A DNA stretch of 64,000 bases from Anaeramoeba ignava (GCA_028826165.1 JAPDFW010000115.1:62001-126000), one strand, 5' to 3'. Counted from the first letter of the stretch, positions 21,679-33,571 are shown. A program made the numbers and translations. The notes: a model not told the origin generated them from the sequence alone.

Positions 21679-24600
21679 TTAAATAATTGAACTTTCAGAC
21701 TTAATCCTTTTCATTTGAGTATAAAGATCATTAAACTGTTGAATTGAATTAAAAGATATCCAAAAAGTAAAAGGGAAACCAATTCTTGTAACAGATAATC
21801 TTCTTCTTTTTTTGTATTTGGAACGTTCTTCTTCATGAATAATACAATGTGAATCAATTTCTATAAGATCCATTGGTAATAACGAAGCTTTTTGTGCAGA
21901 TTCAAAAATGGCTAAATACTTTCCTTTTAAAACCAAGTATCTTTTTTTCCATTGTTTTTTCTTTCCTTTGATTTTAACACAGACTTGATATTCTCCTTCA
22001 AATAAAGTATTTTTCTTTGATTTTAATTCATTTTGGGAATAATGTTCAATTTTATTATTTGTTGAAAATTTCAAAAACTTTTGATATTTTTTCAGTTCAT
22101 GAGGTTCTTTTCCTAATAAAATTCCCAAATCTGTTATTTTTGATTCATCCTCTTCAAAAAGAAAGAGGAAATCTTGGAAAAAACGGAAAAATGTTTTAAA
22201 ATGTTTTAATTCTTTAAGTATTGTTGAGATTTTGTTGATAGATTGTCCTATTTTATAAAGTCCAGTTTCTGTGAAATATTTGAATTTTTCTTGATCAATA
22301 AATTGGGTTGTTATTAAGTAAAGATCTTGTACAATTAAGTCCATTGGTTGTTGATTTTGTTTTTGAAGATGTAAATTTTGTGGATGAAGAGTAAATATTT
22401 GTAGTTTTGGTTTTTGAGTTTCATTTAACGAGTTTTCGAACATTAATTGTGAATGTTCCTAAAAGAAAAAAATTTAATTTAAAATTTAATTTAAAATTTA
22501 ATTTAAAAATTTAATTTAAAAATTTACAGTTATGCTTGCAAAAAATCGTTTCATTTTCTTTTCATTTTTAGATATTTCTGAATTCATAAATTTCATATAA
22601 GGTCTAGAATCTCCAAATTTAATTCCAGTTGCCATAAGAGTTAAAACTGAAGCAATTAGAACTAAACCTCTTTTTGTAGATTCATTGATTTCCCCTTAAA
22701 ATATTAAATATTTTAAATATTTTATAATTTATATATTTTATATTTTAAATATTTTATATATTTTAAATATTTTTTGAATATTTTAAATATTTTATAATTT
22801 ATATATTTTATATATTTTGAATATTTTATATATTTTATATATTTTGAGTATTTTATATATTTTATATATTTTATATATTTTAAATATTTTAAATATTTTA
22901 TATATTTTTACAATCTATAACCCCAAATGATTTGGGTGATACAATTGCAGGACAAAAACATCGAATAAAAAGAAAATTTCCTAAAGCTTCAAATTCATGA
23001 TTTGGAAATTTTCTAGCAGTTTCTGATCTTATATGTTGACAAATAATCTTAAATTGATAAGGAATTAAATGAACGGAGTTAAAAATTGCTTGAGCAAAAA
23101 TTTTAAAATATTTCTTTAAATGACTAGTGTTTTTAGAATAACTGTAAGATTGCTCAGGATTGACTTCAAAATCCAATCCACTATCATTAATATTCTGAAT
23201 AATTTTTGTCAAAATCATTTTCAAATAATCATTTCCATAAAATTTGGCAAAATTCATTAAAGAAATTGATGTAATTTCATTTGAACGAAATAGAAAGGAT
23301 GCTTCAGTTGTTTGTAAAATATGTTGTGAAATTTGAAACTTTAAAAATGAAAGATGTGCAAATGGATCCAATAGATTTGTTATTCTTGTGCTTAAAAGAG
23401 CAATTTTAGTTTGTGTTAAATCTAATTGAAATAATTGATAAACATAATCTATATCTTTTTTCCTCATAAATGATCCTAAATATTCCTCTCCTTTTTTGAT
23501 ACACATTGGAAGTATTTCATCTTCTGTTGATTCATTCTCATTGATTCTTATTGGTTTTTGAATTGCTTTGTATTCATCAAATAAACTCTTTGTTGTTAAA
23601 CGTAAAATTTTTCCGATTGATTTCTTTCTTGAATTTTCTACGATTTCTTTTGCTTTCTAAAAATTAATTTTAATTTTTAATTTTTAATTTTTAATTTTTA
23701 ATTTTTAATTTTTAATTTTTAATTTTTAATTTTTAATTTTCTTCACTTTTTCATGATCTTCAATCCCAAATTTTTGAAGTAACTTTGAGAAAGAAATTGA
23801 TAGTAAATTAAAATCACAAATTCCAGCAATATTTTCATTTAAATATTTTTGGAAGAAATTATAAATTTTAAAAGAATATGCTAAATTTTGTTTGTTTTTG
23901 AAAAATAAATGAAATGAATTTAGTCCATTTTTCAAAAAAAAGAAATAAGAATAAGAATAATAATCAATTATTATTTATGTAAATAAACCTTGTTGAACAA
24001 TTTGTTCTTCACAAATTAAAGATGTGATTTTAGAGGTAACTTTGTAATTAAAATTAACAGAAATAGAATACAAATCAACAAGCGATAAAATGGAATTTTT
24101 CAATTCTTTTGATGAATTTTTCCAATAGTCATCAGTTTCAAAAAATTGTTCGAGTTCTGAATAAATCTCATAAGGATCAACTTCAAAATAATCACCTCCA
24201 ATTAAAACTCTTTTTAAATCATAAAAAACATCTTTATTTTCTTTCAGAATATCATTTGATTCTAGTAAATTTTTCACATTTTCAATCATTAAATTGAATG
24301 GAGAATTTAAAGAAATTCCATTCAAATCAAGAACCATTTTATAAATTTGTGAAAAAAAATGATTGCTTCTTAATTTGTCAATTTTCAAATTCCCAATTAT
24401 AAATATTAAAATGTGTTGGATTTGATATCTAAAAGCATCAAAAGTCGAAGTTTCGTAATTATTTGCCAAAATAAAATTGTGGAAAACTGTTGAATATTTT
24501 TCAACTTGTTCATCTGAAATTGAGATGTTTATTCCATATTTTTGATTCTCATAAATTTTATATGATTGAACATAAATAGGATTGGTTGATATTTTTTCTG

Positions 24601-25645
24601 TTTTTTGATTTAGTTCTTGAATTTTCTTTTGATTTTGAAGAATTTTTGATTTAAGATTTTGAATAAGTTTAATTTTTTTCTGTTTTTCATTTTGATTTAT
24701 ATTTTGATTTTGATTTTGATTTTGATTTTGATTTTGATTTTGATTTTGATTTTGATTTTGAATTTGATTTTGATTTATATTTTGATTTATATTTTCACTT
24801 TGATTTTGATTTATATTTTGATTTATATTTTCAATTTCATTTTCAATTTCATTTTCTATTTGATTTTCAATTTGATTTTCAATTTCTTTTTCCTTTATTT
24901 TTTCAAGTCTTCTTTTCACTTCATCTTCTATTGATAAAAGATCCATTTTTTCTTTTTCAAAAGCAATATTTGTTTCATTATCATTATCATTATTCTCAGT
25001 TAAATCAACATCCAGATGTTTAGAACTTTTTTGGAGTTGTTTTCTTGCGAATTCATTATAAGAAAAACTTCTAGGACTTAATTTTTCCTTTTGGATTGAA
25101 GAATTTCTGAGAGAAAATTGAGAAGAATCAAATTTGAAATTTTCTGAAAAAGTTTTTGAAGCAAGATTTCTTCTTCGAGGAGAAAGTTGAGGAGAAAGTT
25201 GAGGAGAAGATCTAGTTCTTAAATTTGTGAGTTGATCCTGTCTTGAAATTTCCTTTTCAATTGAACTTTGAAGCCATTTTAATGTATTTTTATTTTGGAA
25301 TTCCATTGACAATCTTTTACGTAAAGGTGATTTTGATAATTTTTGATTAATAGTTGAATCATCCATACTAAAAGGTTGTTTTTTATCAAGTGTTGAATCT
25401 GTATTTAATCTGTTCAATTGAAATCTTGTAACGATTTTGTCTAATTTCATTTGATCTTCTTTTATTTTTTTTTCTCTTAGTTTTGGTGATGATAATTCGG
25501 CTAATATTCTTTTATGTGGAATTTTTATATGTTTTGGTTTTTGTTCTGAAAATGTTAACATTAATTTTTTTTTCTTTTCTGTTTTTTGTTTTTTATTTTT
25601 GGGGAATAATCCTGAGAATATGTGAGTTTGAGAAGAAAGATCCAT
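21679..25645 (-). CDS. RasGAP-domain protein with C-terminal PH-like domain, five exons
   Basis: Proposed exons: 25645-23989, 23880-23747, 23656-22912, 22694-22528, 22458-21679, all GT-AG with matching phase, 3483 bases in total (1160 residues). Residues 1-550 are basic and serine-rich with an EN/QN repeat tract (about 255-320), probably disordered. The RasGAP domain spans about 600-960. The arginine finger is in SFLFRSNEITSISLMNF (Arg721), with the QHIRSETARKFPNHE and FLFIRCFCPAIVSP signature and, across the next junction, the TKRGLVLIASVLTLMATG helix. RasGAPs speed GTP hydrolysis by Ras at membranes, and all key residues I can judge are present, so the domain should be active. The last exon holds a PH-like domain (VCVKIKGKKKQWKKRYLVL, then FPFTFWISFNS). 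The small introns are A-rich repeats. The Ras target is unknown. Confidence 0.87.
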
Positions 25646-26403
25646 GTGGTACCAAATATACAGATAAGCTATAAATTTAAGGATATTATTTTCTTTTCCC
25701 TTTTATTTTTTTTTTAATATTAATATAAATTTTAATTTTATAAATGAATTTTAATTTTAATTTTAATTTTAATTTTAATTTTAATTATAATTTTAATTTT
25801 AATTTTAATATTATAAATGAATTTTAATTTTAATTTTAATATTAAATTTAATATTAATTTTAATTTTATAATTTTAATTTTAATTTTAATTATAATTTTA
25901 ATTTTAATTTTAATTTTAATATTAAATTTAATTTTAAATTTTAATTTTAATTTTAATTTCAATTTTAATTTTAATTTTAATTTTAATTTTAATTTTAATT
26001 TTAATTTTAATATTAAATTTAATTTTAATTTTATAAATGAATTTTAATTTTAATTTTAATTTTATAAATGAATTTTAATTTTAATTTTAATTTTAATTTT
26101 AATTTTAATTTTAATTTTAATTTTAATTTTAATTTTAATTTTAATTTTAATTTTAAATTTTAATTTGAATTTTAATTTTAATTTTAATTTTAATTTTAAT
26201 TTTAATTTTAATTTTAATTTTAATTTTAAATTTAATTTTAATTTTAATTTTAATTTTAATTTTAATTTTAATATTAATTTTAAATTTAATTTTAATTTTA
26301 AATTTATAAATGAATTTTAATTTTATAAATGAATTTTAATTTTAATTTTAAATAGAATTTGGAACTAAATTTGGAATTTGGAATTTTAATTATAATTGTA
26401 ATT
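25646..26403. repeat. TTTTAA array between the RasGAP and CH genes
   Basis: Nearly pure TTTTAA repeat on the plus strand, with repeated TAAATGAATTTT interruptions near 25741, 25815, 26034, 26066, 26309 and 26326. These are the same variants as in the WIP-like gene's introns at 12-14 kb. There is no credible gene. It must contain the RasGAP promoter and the 3' end of the CH gene. Confidence 0.8.
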
Positions 26404-26858
26404 TTAAGTTTCTACATTTGCAATATCTTTTGGAGAACATAAATATCCTCTATAATTTGATTCTGAAACTTTTTCAAGAATTTTTTTAGCTTTAGATTGA
26501 TTTCCATGAATTTTCTCAATTTCAGAAAAATTTAAATCAGGAAATAATTGAGATAAAAATTGAATTAAAACAATTCCATTCTAATAAAAAAAAATAATTA
26601 AAAATTAAAATAAGAAAAAAGCAAAAAAAAAAAAATTAATAATAAAAAATTAAAATTAAAATTATTTAAAAATTATACTTTCAAATCTTTTGAGAAATTT
26701 GAAATTTGATTTGTTTTTTCAAGAAAAGAATTAATCCAATTCATTAAAATTAGTTGAGGTGAAGAAAATATCTCTTTTTGATCAGCATCTAAAGAAATTG
26801 CAAGTTGATTAACATGAGAAAGTATCGTTATTAATTCTGGAGTTTTTGTTCTTGACAT
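26404..26858 (-). CDS. Small single calponin-homology (CH) domain protein
   Basis: Two exons, 26858-26679 and 26580-26404, join in phase (donor GTATAATT, acceptor TTTATTAG) to give 118 residues. The protein is essentially one CH domain: LMNWINSFLEKTNQ, then SKDLKNGIVLIQFLSQLFPD (the classic DGxxLxxLL-type core spans the junction), then IHGNQSKAKKILEKVSE and NYRGYLCSPKDIAN. CH domains bind actin, microtubules or signalling partners, and a lone CH domain more often has a regulatory role than a cross-linking one. There are no other domains, signal peptide or membrane helix. It lies between a RasGAP and a coiled-coil-PH gene, all on one strand. Confidence 0.75.
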
Positions 26859-26999
26859 TTTAAATAAAATAATTTAAAAAAAAAAATTTAAAAAAAAAAT
26901 GAAAAAAGAAAAAAAATGAAAAAGGAGATTTTTTTATTTTTTATTTATTTTAAAAAAAAAATTATTTCAAAAATAAAAAAAATAAAAAAAATAAAAAAA

Positions 27000-29328
27000 T
27001 TAAATTTGATTTGTTTTTAAAAGTTGATGCCAAGATTCAAATTCTTGTTGGTTATTAAAATTTAAATAAAAAATTCCTTCTTTTGATTTTATTGAAATAC
27101 AATTATCTTTTTTTGTTATAGCTTTTGGAATTCTATTAATTTTTACTGAAGAAATAAGTTTAATTTCCAAAATTGGATCTGTATCCTAAATATTAAAAAA
27201 AAATAAAAAAAAATTAATTAAAGATTTGATTTGATTTAAATTTGATTTAAATTTGATTTAATTTTGATTTAATTTTGATTTAAATTTGATTTAAATTTGA
27301 TTTAATTTTGATTTAATTTTGATTTAATTTTGATTTAATTTAAATTTAATTTAATTTTGATTTAATTTTGATTTAATTTAATTTTGTTTTGATTTTGATT
27401 TAATTTTGATTTAATTTTGATTTAATTTTGATTTAATTTAAATTGATTTAAATTTGATTTAATTTTAATTTAATTTTGATTTAATTTGAATTTGATTTAA
27501 TTTTAATTTTAATTTTGATTTACATTTGATTTAAATTTGATTTAATTTTGATTTAATTTTGAATTAATTTAATTTGATTTTGATTTAATTTGATTTAATT
27601 TTGATTTAAATTTGATTTAATTTTGATTTAATTTAAATTTGAATTGATTTAATTTGATTTAATTTAAATTTGATTTAGATTTTAATTTAAATTTAATTTT
27701 GATTTAAATTGATTTAAATTTGATTTAATTTTGATTTAAATTTAATTTTGATTTAAATTTGATTTAATTTTAATTTGATTTAATTTAAATTTGATTTAAT
27801 TTTGATTTAAATTTAATTTTGATTTAAATTTGATTTAATTTTAATTTTAATTTTGATTTACATTCTTCGCTTTAAAAAAACATAAATATCCTTTCCAAAT
27901 TCCAACTCCAAATTTTCCCCATCCACTTTTTTTGGAAAGAGCTTTTTGATTTTTTTCTTCTTTAATTCGAATTATATCTTTTCTAATAGGTGGACCTGAA
28001 CGACTTAAAACAACCTCAATTTTCGGTTCAGATTTTGAAGTATTGGATTTTGGAATTTGTTGAGTTGGTTGAGTTAATTGAACTGATTGAGTCGGTTGAA
28101 TTGATTGCTTTGTTTGATTTGTTGAAAATTTATTCGATGAAACTTTTGGTTGTAAAATTTCTTTTTTTGATTGAATTGGATTTTCCATATTTGACTTATC
28201 ATTTGGATTAATAATTGGACTCTTTGATTGAGTTGTTCTTGGTAAAGGATTTGGTGATATTCTACTGGGTCTGTTTTGTGTTCTTGATGGATTTTCATTG
28301 GGAGATTGTAAAGTATTTTTTGGTGAATTTTCATTTTCATTTGCAGATTTTAAATTTTTCAATTCTTCTTCAAGTTCATGAGTTTGATTGACAAGATTGC
28401 TCATTTCTTTTTGATGATTCGCATCTATTTGTGATTTTTCACTTTGTAGAGATTGGATAAAGTTCTGTAAACTTTCGATTTTTTTTTGAGAGATTCCATC
28501 AACAGGAGCAATTTTACTTTCTTCAACTTTTAAAATTTCATTTTCATTTAAAAGATTTTGTAATTTTTCTCTAAATTGAATAATTTCTTTTTTTTGAGAT
28601 TCAATTTCTTGATTTAGTAATTGATTTTCTTTTGGGATTGATAAATAATCTTGATTTGCTTTTTCAATTGATGCTTGAGTTTTTTGAGTAATTTCAACAA
28701 GATCATCTCTTTGTGAAATTAAAATATCAAGTTCATCTTCACTATCGCTATAAGTATTGGGTTCATTAATTGCTGTTGTGTTTCCTGTTTTTTGTAAATA
28801 GTTTGAAATGTATTGAATTAATTGATTTTTCTCTCTTTTTATTTCAGAGTTGTTTTGTAATAGATTGTTAAGTGAGCTTTGAAGTTTGGTAATTTTCTCG
28901 TTTTGTTCATTCAATAATGTGGTAAATTCTTCAATGATTAATTTTTCTTCTTGATGATAATTTGTTTGAATTTCCTTAATTATAATTAATTTTATAATTT
29001 TATAAATAATTTTATATTTAATTTTATAAATAATTTTATATTTAATTTTATAAATAATTTTATATTTAATTTTATAAATAAATTTATAAATAATTTTATA
29101 TTTAATTTTATATTTAATTTTATAAATAATTTTATAAATAATTTTATAAATAATTTTATTAATAATTTTATAAATAATTTTATAACTAATTTTATAAATA
29201 ATTTTATAACTAATTTTATAAATAATTTTATATTTAATTTTATAAATAATTTTATTAATAATTTTATATATAATTTTATAATAAATTTATAAAGGATTAT
29301 AAAAGAATTTTACTTCAATAGAAGACAT
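27000..29328 (-). CDS. Coiled-coil protein with a C-terminal PH domain, three exons
   Basis: Proposed exons 29328-29314 (MSSIE), 28974-27862 and 27185-27000; all junctions are in phase 0, giving 437 residues. The reading frame of exon 2 has no ATG near its start (its upstream edge is an AAG acceptor), and the 15-base first exon supplies one. Residues about 5-225 are a long coiled coil (EKITKLQSSLNNLL, LLNQEIESQKKEIIQFREKL). Residues 225-330 are a Ser/Pro/Gln-rich linker. The last about 110 residues form a PH domain split by the second intron: KKSGWGKFGVGIWKGYLCFF before it and DPILEIKLISSVKINRI to EFESWHQLLK after it, including the conserved C-terminal Trp. PH domains bind phosphoinositides or proteins; a membrane-linked dimeric scaffold is likely. 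The partner is unknown. Confidence 0.8.
27186..27861 (-). repeat. TTTGATTTAA-type repeat intron splitting a PH domain
   Basis: A 676-bp intron of the coiled-coil-PH gene. On the plus strand it is TTTGATTTAA and TTTTGATTTAA units, so the RNA strand is AAATCAAATTA-like and A-rich. Donor GTAAATCA and acceptor AATATTTAG are visible on the minus strand. Confidence 0.8.
28975..29313 (-). repeat. TTTTATAAATAA repeat intron
   Basis: A 339-bp first intron of the coiled-coil-PH gene, built from TTTTATAAATAA and TTTTATATTTAA units. The donor GTAAAATTC follows the five-codon first exon, and the acceptor is ATTAAG. The repeat type matches the 61.8-64 kb block. Confidence 0.75.
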
Positions 29329-29491
29329 TAGAAAAAAAAAAGGAAAAAATGAAAAAAAAAATGAAAAAAAAATTTTTGTTTTTAAAATTCATTTTTTTTC
29401 TTTTTTTCTTTTTTTAAAATTATTTTCTTTTTTAATTAATTAGTTGCAAAAAACAAAAAACAAAAAACAAAAAACAAAAACAAAATTTAAC

Positions 29492-30986
29492 ATGCTTGAT
29501 GAAATTGAAGATTATGATGAAAGACTTACAAAAATTTGTAATGAAATTAGTTCATCAATAAACTCATTAAGAAGTTTAAAAGGAAGATCTAGAGACCAAA
29601 AATCTGAAGAAATTTCTGACCAATTAAATAAAGCTAAAACACTTTATCGGAGTTTTAAAGCTGAATTAAGAGAATTACCTTTTAATGAAAAAGAAAGTTG
29701 GCAAAAGGTTTTTAATTCTTTTAAATTATTTTTTTTTGTTTACGTTTTTTTTTTAATTAAAAATTTTTTTTTGATTTTTTTTTTTAGAAATCAAGTCAAC
29801 ATAACGATACAATTACTGGGTTAATTAATGATTTTAATTATGTTAGAGAAACTGCAGAAAAAGATGAATTAATGGATGGAAGAACAGGTAAAATTTTTTC
29901 TTATTTTTTTTTAACTTGATCAAAAAAAGAAATTTTCAATTTTTCCCTTTTATAAATAAATAAATAAATAAAAATATAAAATCTAAATATAATTATAAAT
30001 ATAAATATAAATATAAATATAAATATAAATATAAATATAAATATAAATATAAATATAAATATAAATATAAATATAAATATAAATATAAAAATAAATATAA
30101 ATATAAATATAAATCTAAATATAAATATAAATATAAATATAAATATAAATATAAATCTAAATATAAATATAAATATAAATCTAAATATAAATATAAATAT
30201 AATTATAAATATAAATATAATTATAAATATAATTATAAATATAAATATAAATATAATTATAAATATAAATATAAATATAAATATAAATATAAATATAAAT
30301 ATAAATATAAATATAAATATAAATATAAATATAAATATAAATATAAATATAAATATAAATATAAAAATATAAATATAAATATAAATATAAATATAAATAT
30401 AATTATAAATATAAATATAAATATAAATATAAATATAAATATAAAAATATAAATATAAATATAAATATAAATATAAATATAAATATAAATATAAATATAA
30501 ATATAAATATATTTTAAATATAAAATTTAAATAGATAATACGGTTGATAAAGAACAAATGACACCACATCAATTACTTGATAGGGGATTAAACATTCAAG
30601 ATGAATCACTTGAGTCAACAAACAGAATGAAAAAAACAATTGCACAAACAGATCAAGTATTTTTTAAAAAAAAAATATCAAAATTCAAATTGAAATTTTA
30701 ATATTAAAAATAAAATAAAATAAAAAAGGTTGGAATGAATACACTTGTAACTTTAAATGAACAAACAGAACAAATCCAAAGAATTAGTGAAGGAGTCGAT
30801 AAAATTGATTCCAATTTGAAAATTGCAGATCGAGAAATTCGATTATTTGTGAAAAGAATGGCAACTGATAAATGCATTGCAGTTTTATTTCTTTTAGTTG
30901 TTCTTGGTTTTATTGCAGTTATAATTTATGCTATTGTTAAGAAAAACAAACCTCAAAATGTCCCTAATTCAGCAAAAGACGTTTAA
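29492..30986 (+). CDS. NPSN-like Qb-SNARE, four exons
   Basis: Exons 29492-29707, 29788-29887, 30535-30656, 30729-30986 join in phase to 231 residues. The ATG at 29492 is the first in the frame. The protein has the NPSN plan: an N-terminal three-helix region (YDERLTKICNEISSSINSL to LNKAKTLYRSFKAELRELP), then the SNARE motif TLNEQTEQIQRISEGVDKID with Gln at the central layer (Q-SNARE), the diagnostic MATDKCIA just before a single C-terminal membrane anchor (VLFLLVVLGFIAVIIYAIV), and a short cytosol-distal tail. NPSN proteins are Qb-SNAREs known from plants and diverse protists and act in membrane fusion at the plasma membrane or cell plate. The RMATDKC signature and length support NPSN over Vti1. 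Confidence 0.9.
29888..30534 (+). repeat. (AAATAT)n intron of the SNARE gene
   Basis: A 647-bp intron, almost pure AAATAT/ATAAAT hexamers from about 29990 to 30520 with AAATCT and AATTAT variants. The donor is GTAAAATT and the acceptor AAATTTAAATAG. It is A-rich on the sense strand. Its minus-strand reading (long IFIFIF) is an artefact. Confidence 0.85.
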
Positions 30987-31211
30987 TTCAATTTTTCTCA
31001 ATAACAAAAAACAATCAAAAAGAAAAAGAAAAAACTTTTTTCAATAAGATTTTTTTTTTGAACTAAAAATTTCCCTTTTAATTTTTTCTTTCTTTTGTTT
31101 TTTTTTCCTTTTTTTCTTTTGCAAAAAAAAAACTTACAAAAAAAAATTAAATTCATTTTTTTTTCTTTTTTTTCTTTATTAAAATTTTTTTATAAAATAA
31201 AATAAAATAAA

Positions 31212-33548
31212 ATGTCAAACATTGAACTTAAAGAAATTAATGTTAAATTTAAAAAGAATTTAAAAAAGAAATGGAAAAGCAGAAAAATGGTTTTAACTCC
31301 AACTCATATAAAAATTTATTTAATGAAAAGACATTCAGAAAATAAAAGAAAAAGCGCTCAAATCTCAATTGAATTAAATAACCAACTTACAATAAAACAA
31401 TTGGATCAAACAATATTTTTACTTAAATCAAAAAAACGAAATTATTTCTTTGAATTTGATTTAATTGCTCAATGCATTGAATGGAAAGACTTGATTAATA
31501 TGACAATAAAAGAAAATGAAGAAAGAATCAAAAAACAAAATGAATTCAAAAAAAATAAATCAAGACCAATGTCTTTGCGATTCTTCAGAAAAGAAGGCTC
31601 ATTCACCTCCAAATCTAAGCAAGACGTGATGGATTTTGCAGAGAAGGAAAATCGCAAAACTCTTGATAAGTTAATTCCTTCAGATCCAAATACAGAAAGT
31701 TTAATAATTCAAAAAGTCTCTTTAACGTTAACTCCAAATTCTTTAAAGAAATTCAAGAAAATCAAAAATATCGAAATTGTCGAGTGCAGCTTGACATCTT
31801 TATCACAAGATTTCACCCAATTAACATCACTCACTTCCCTTAATCTTTCCAGAAACGAATCTCTTAATCTTCCCAAGTCTTTTTCCGAACTCAAATTACT
31901 TAAAAAACTCAACTTGAATTTTTGCAAATTGAACGAATTCCCAAAATCATTTACTCATTTGGTTAATTTGCAGTTTCTTTATTTAAAAAATTGTTCCATT
32001 CCATCCATTCCTGAAAAAATATCAAGACTGCAAAAGCTAAAACTTCTTGATTTATCAAATAATTCTATCGATTTTATTCCTCAAGAATTTTCAAACTTGA
32101 TTAATTTGCAATTACTTTATTTAAACTCAAATTTCTTGCATGAAATTCCTCATTTCTTTAGTTTATTCCCAAAATTGGATCATTTGGATTTAAGTTCAAA
32201 TTTCATTTCCTCGATTGGTGAAGGTTTATTAACATTGAAATCAAAGTTGAAATTTTTGGATTTGAGTTCCAATTTAATTGATGCAAAAATTTTGGATGAT
32301 TTTCAAAAGAATTCTTCTTTTGAACAATTGAATATTAAAGATAATATAACTTTTGAAAAAGGAAATGATTTAAATAATAATGAAATTGAAAATTCAAAAT
32401 ATGAAAAATTAAAAGAGGAAAGGAAAGAATTATCGCATTCATTTATCAAGAAAATTATATCAAAAATTTTTGATAAATATTTTGAATTACAAAATATAAA
32501 TCAAAATGAAAATGAAAATCAAAATGAAAATGAAAATGAAAATGAAAATCAAATTGAAAATATAAATCAAAATCAAATTGAAAATATAAATGAAAATCAA
32601 AATCTAAATCAAAATCAAAATATAAATCAAAATATAAATCAAAATGAAAATCAAAATGAAAATGAAATATATCTTACAGAAAACTCAAATACAAAAACTT
32701 TCCCAATTTGGATCACACAGAAAACAGATTTAACAAGCTTAAAAATGCAAAAATTTACCAGAATATACAAAATACCCAAAAAAATATCCAATTTAATCCA
32801 TTTAGAACAATTTTCATTCCAAAATTGTGGATTACTAAACTTTCCAAACCAAATATGCAACCTTTTTCAATTAAAATTCTTGGATTTATCAAACAATAAA
32901 ATACTCATAATTCCTCCAGAAATTGAATCACTAAAGAACCTCAAAGAAGCAAATTTTGTAAATTGTGAAATTTATTCAATTCATAAAAATTTTGGGAAAT
33001 TAACCAATTTGGAAAAACTCAATTTTCAACAAAATATCCTTAAAAAATTACCAAAAACTTTCCACAAACTCAAAAAAATTACTGATCTAAATCTTTCAGT
33101 AAATCGACTCAAAGAATTCCCAGAAGAAATCATTCCACTAACTTCTCTAACTTCCTTAGACATAAGCAACAACAGATTGGAAACAATCAAAAATTTGAAA
33201 AATTTCGTTTCTTTAATTGATTTAAATTTATCAGCAAATTTTATTCAGGAATTTAATTTTGAAGAATTATTTGCTCTTCCTTCTTTAAAAAATTTCAATT
33301 TAAGCAAAAATTTAATCAAAACAATAACCGTTAATGAATATTCCGAAAAAGTAATTATGCTTGAAAATTTTGATCTTTCTCAAAATTTTATTGAAGATTT
33401 TTCCTTTTCTTTTTTGAAAAGGCTTTGGTTTGTTAAAAAATTTTCTGTTTCTGGAACTGTTGTTGCTGATAAAATGATGAAAGTGTTAAACGATGAGAAA
33501 TTAAAAAAGCAATTTTTTGAAATGTTTACTCCCAAATTCGTTAAATAA
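31212..33548 (+). CDS. PH domain plus leucine-rich-repeat protein
   Basis: A 778-residue single-exon gene. Residues about 5-100 resemble a PH domain (VKFKKNLKKKWKSRKMVL, then IFLLKSKKRNYFFEFD, ending with the conserved Trp in CIEWKDLI). From about 160 to 390 there are leucine-rich repeats of the 23-residue LxxLxLSxN type (LKLLDLSNNSIDFIPQEF). An Asn/Gln/Glu-rich tract (about 428-490, from AAAATC/AAAATG repeats at about 32500-32690) separates them from a second LRR block (about 500-770). The PH-LRR order recalls PHLPP, but there is no PP2C phosphatase domain, so this is a scaffold or regulator rather than an enzyme. There is no signal peptide; it is probably cytoplasmic. Its 3' end is only 23 bp from that of the next, convergent gene. 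Confidence 0.85.
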   Translation: MSNIELKEINVKFKKNLKKKWKSRKMVLTPTHIKIYLMKRHSENKRKSAQISIELNNQLTIKQLDQTIFLLKSKKRNYFFEFDLIAQCIEWKDLINMTIKENEERIKKQNEFKKNKSRPMSLRFFRKEGSFTSKSKQDVMDFAEKENRKTLDKLIPSDPNTESLIIQKVSLTLTPNSLKKFKKIKNIEIVECSLTSLSQDFTQLTSLTSLNLSRNESLNLPKSFSELKLLKKLNLNFCKLNEFPKSFTHLVNLQFLYLKNCSIPSIPEKISRLQKLKLLDLSNNSIDFIPQEFSNLINLQLLYLNSNFLHEIPHFFSLFPKLDHLDLSSNFISSIGEGLLTLKSKLKFLDLSSNLIDAKILDDFQKNSSFEQLNIKDNITFEKGNDLNNNEIENSKYEKLKEERKELSHSFIKKIISKIFDKYFELQNINQNENENQNENENENENQIENINQNQIENINENQNLNQNQNINQNINQNENQNENEIYLTENSNTKTFPIWITQKTDLTSLKMQKFTRIYKIPKKISNLIHLEQFSFQNCGLLNFPNQICNLFQLKFLDLSNNKILIIPPEIESLKNLKEANFVNCEIYSIHKNFGKLTNLEKLNFQQNILKKLPKTFHKLKKITDLNLSVNRLKEFPEEIIPLTSLTSLDISNNRLETIKNLKNFVSLIDLNLSANFIQEFNFEELFALPSLKNFNLSKNLIKTITVNEYSEKVIMLENFDLSQNFIEDFSFSFLKRLWFVKKFSVSGTVVADKMMKVLNDEKLKKQFFEMFTPKFVK

Positions 33549-33571
33549 AGAAATGAAGCAAAAAATTATTT

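Noticed and set aside
20840..21686. Plus-strand hydrophobic ORFs (YYLYYL, SLLSLL, VCLFVCLF)
   Set aside because: Frames of the ATCTTTATT and TTTG microsatellites; no start context or domain.
29901..30572. 223-codon minus-strand IFIFIF ORF, seemingly a membrane protein
   Set aside because: Antisense of the AAATAT repeat intron of the SNARE gene.
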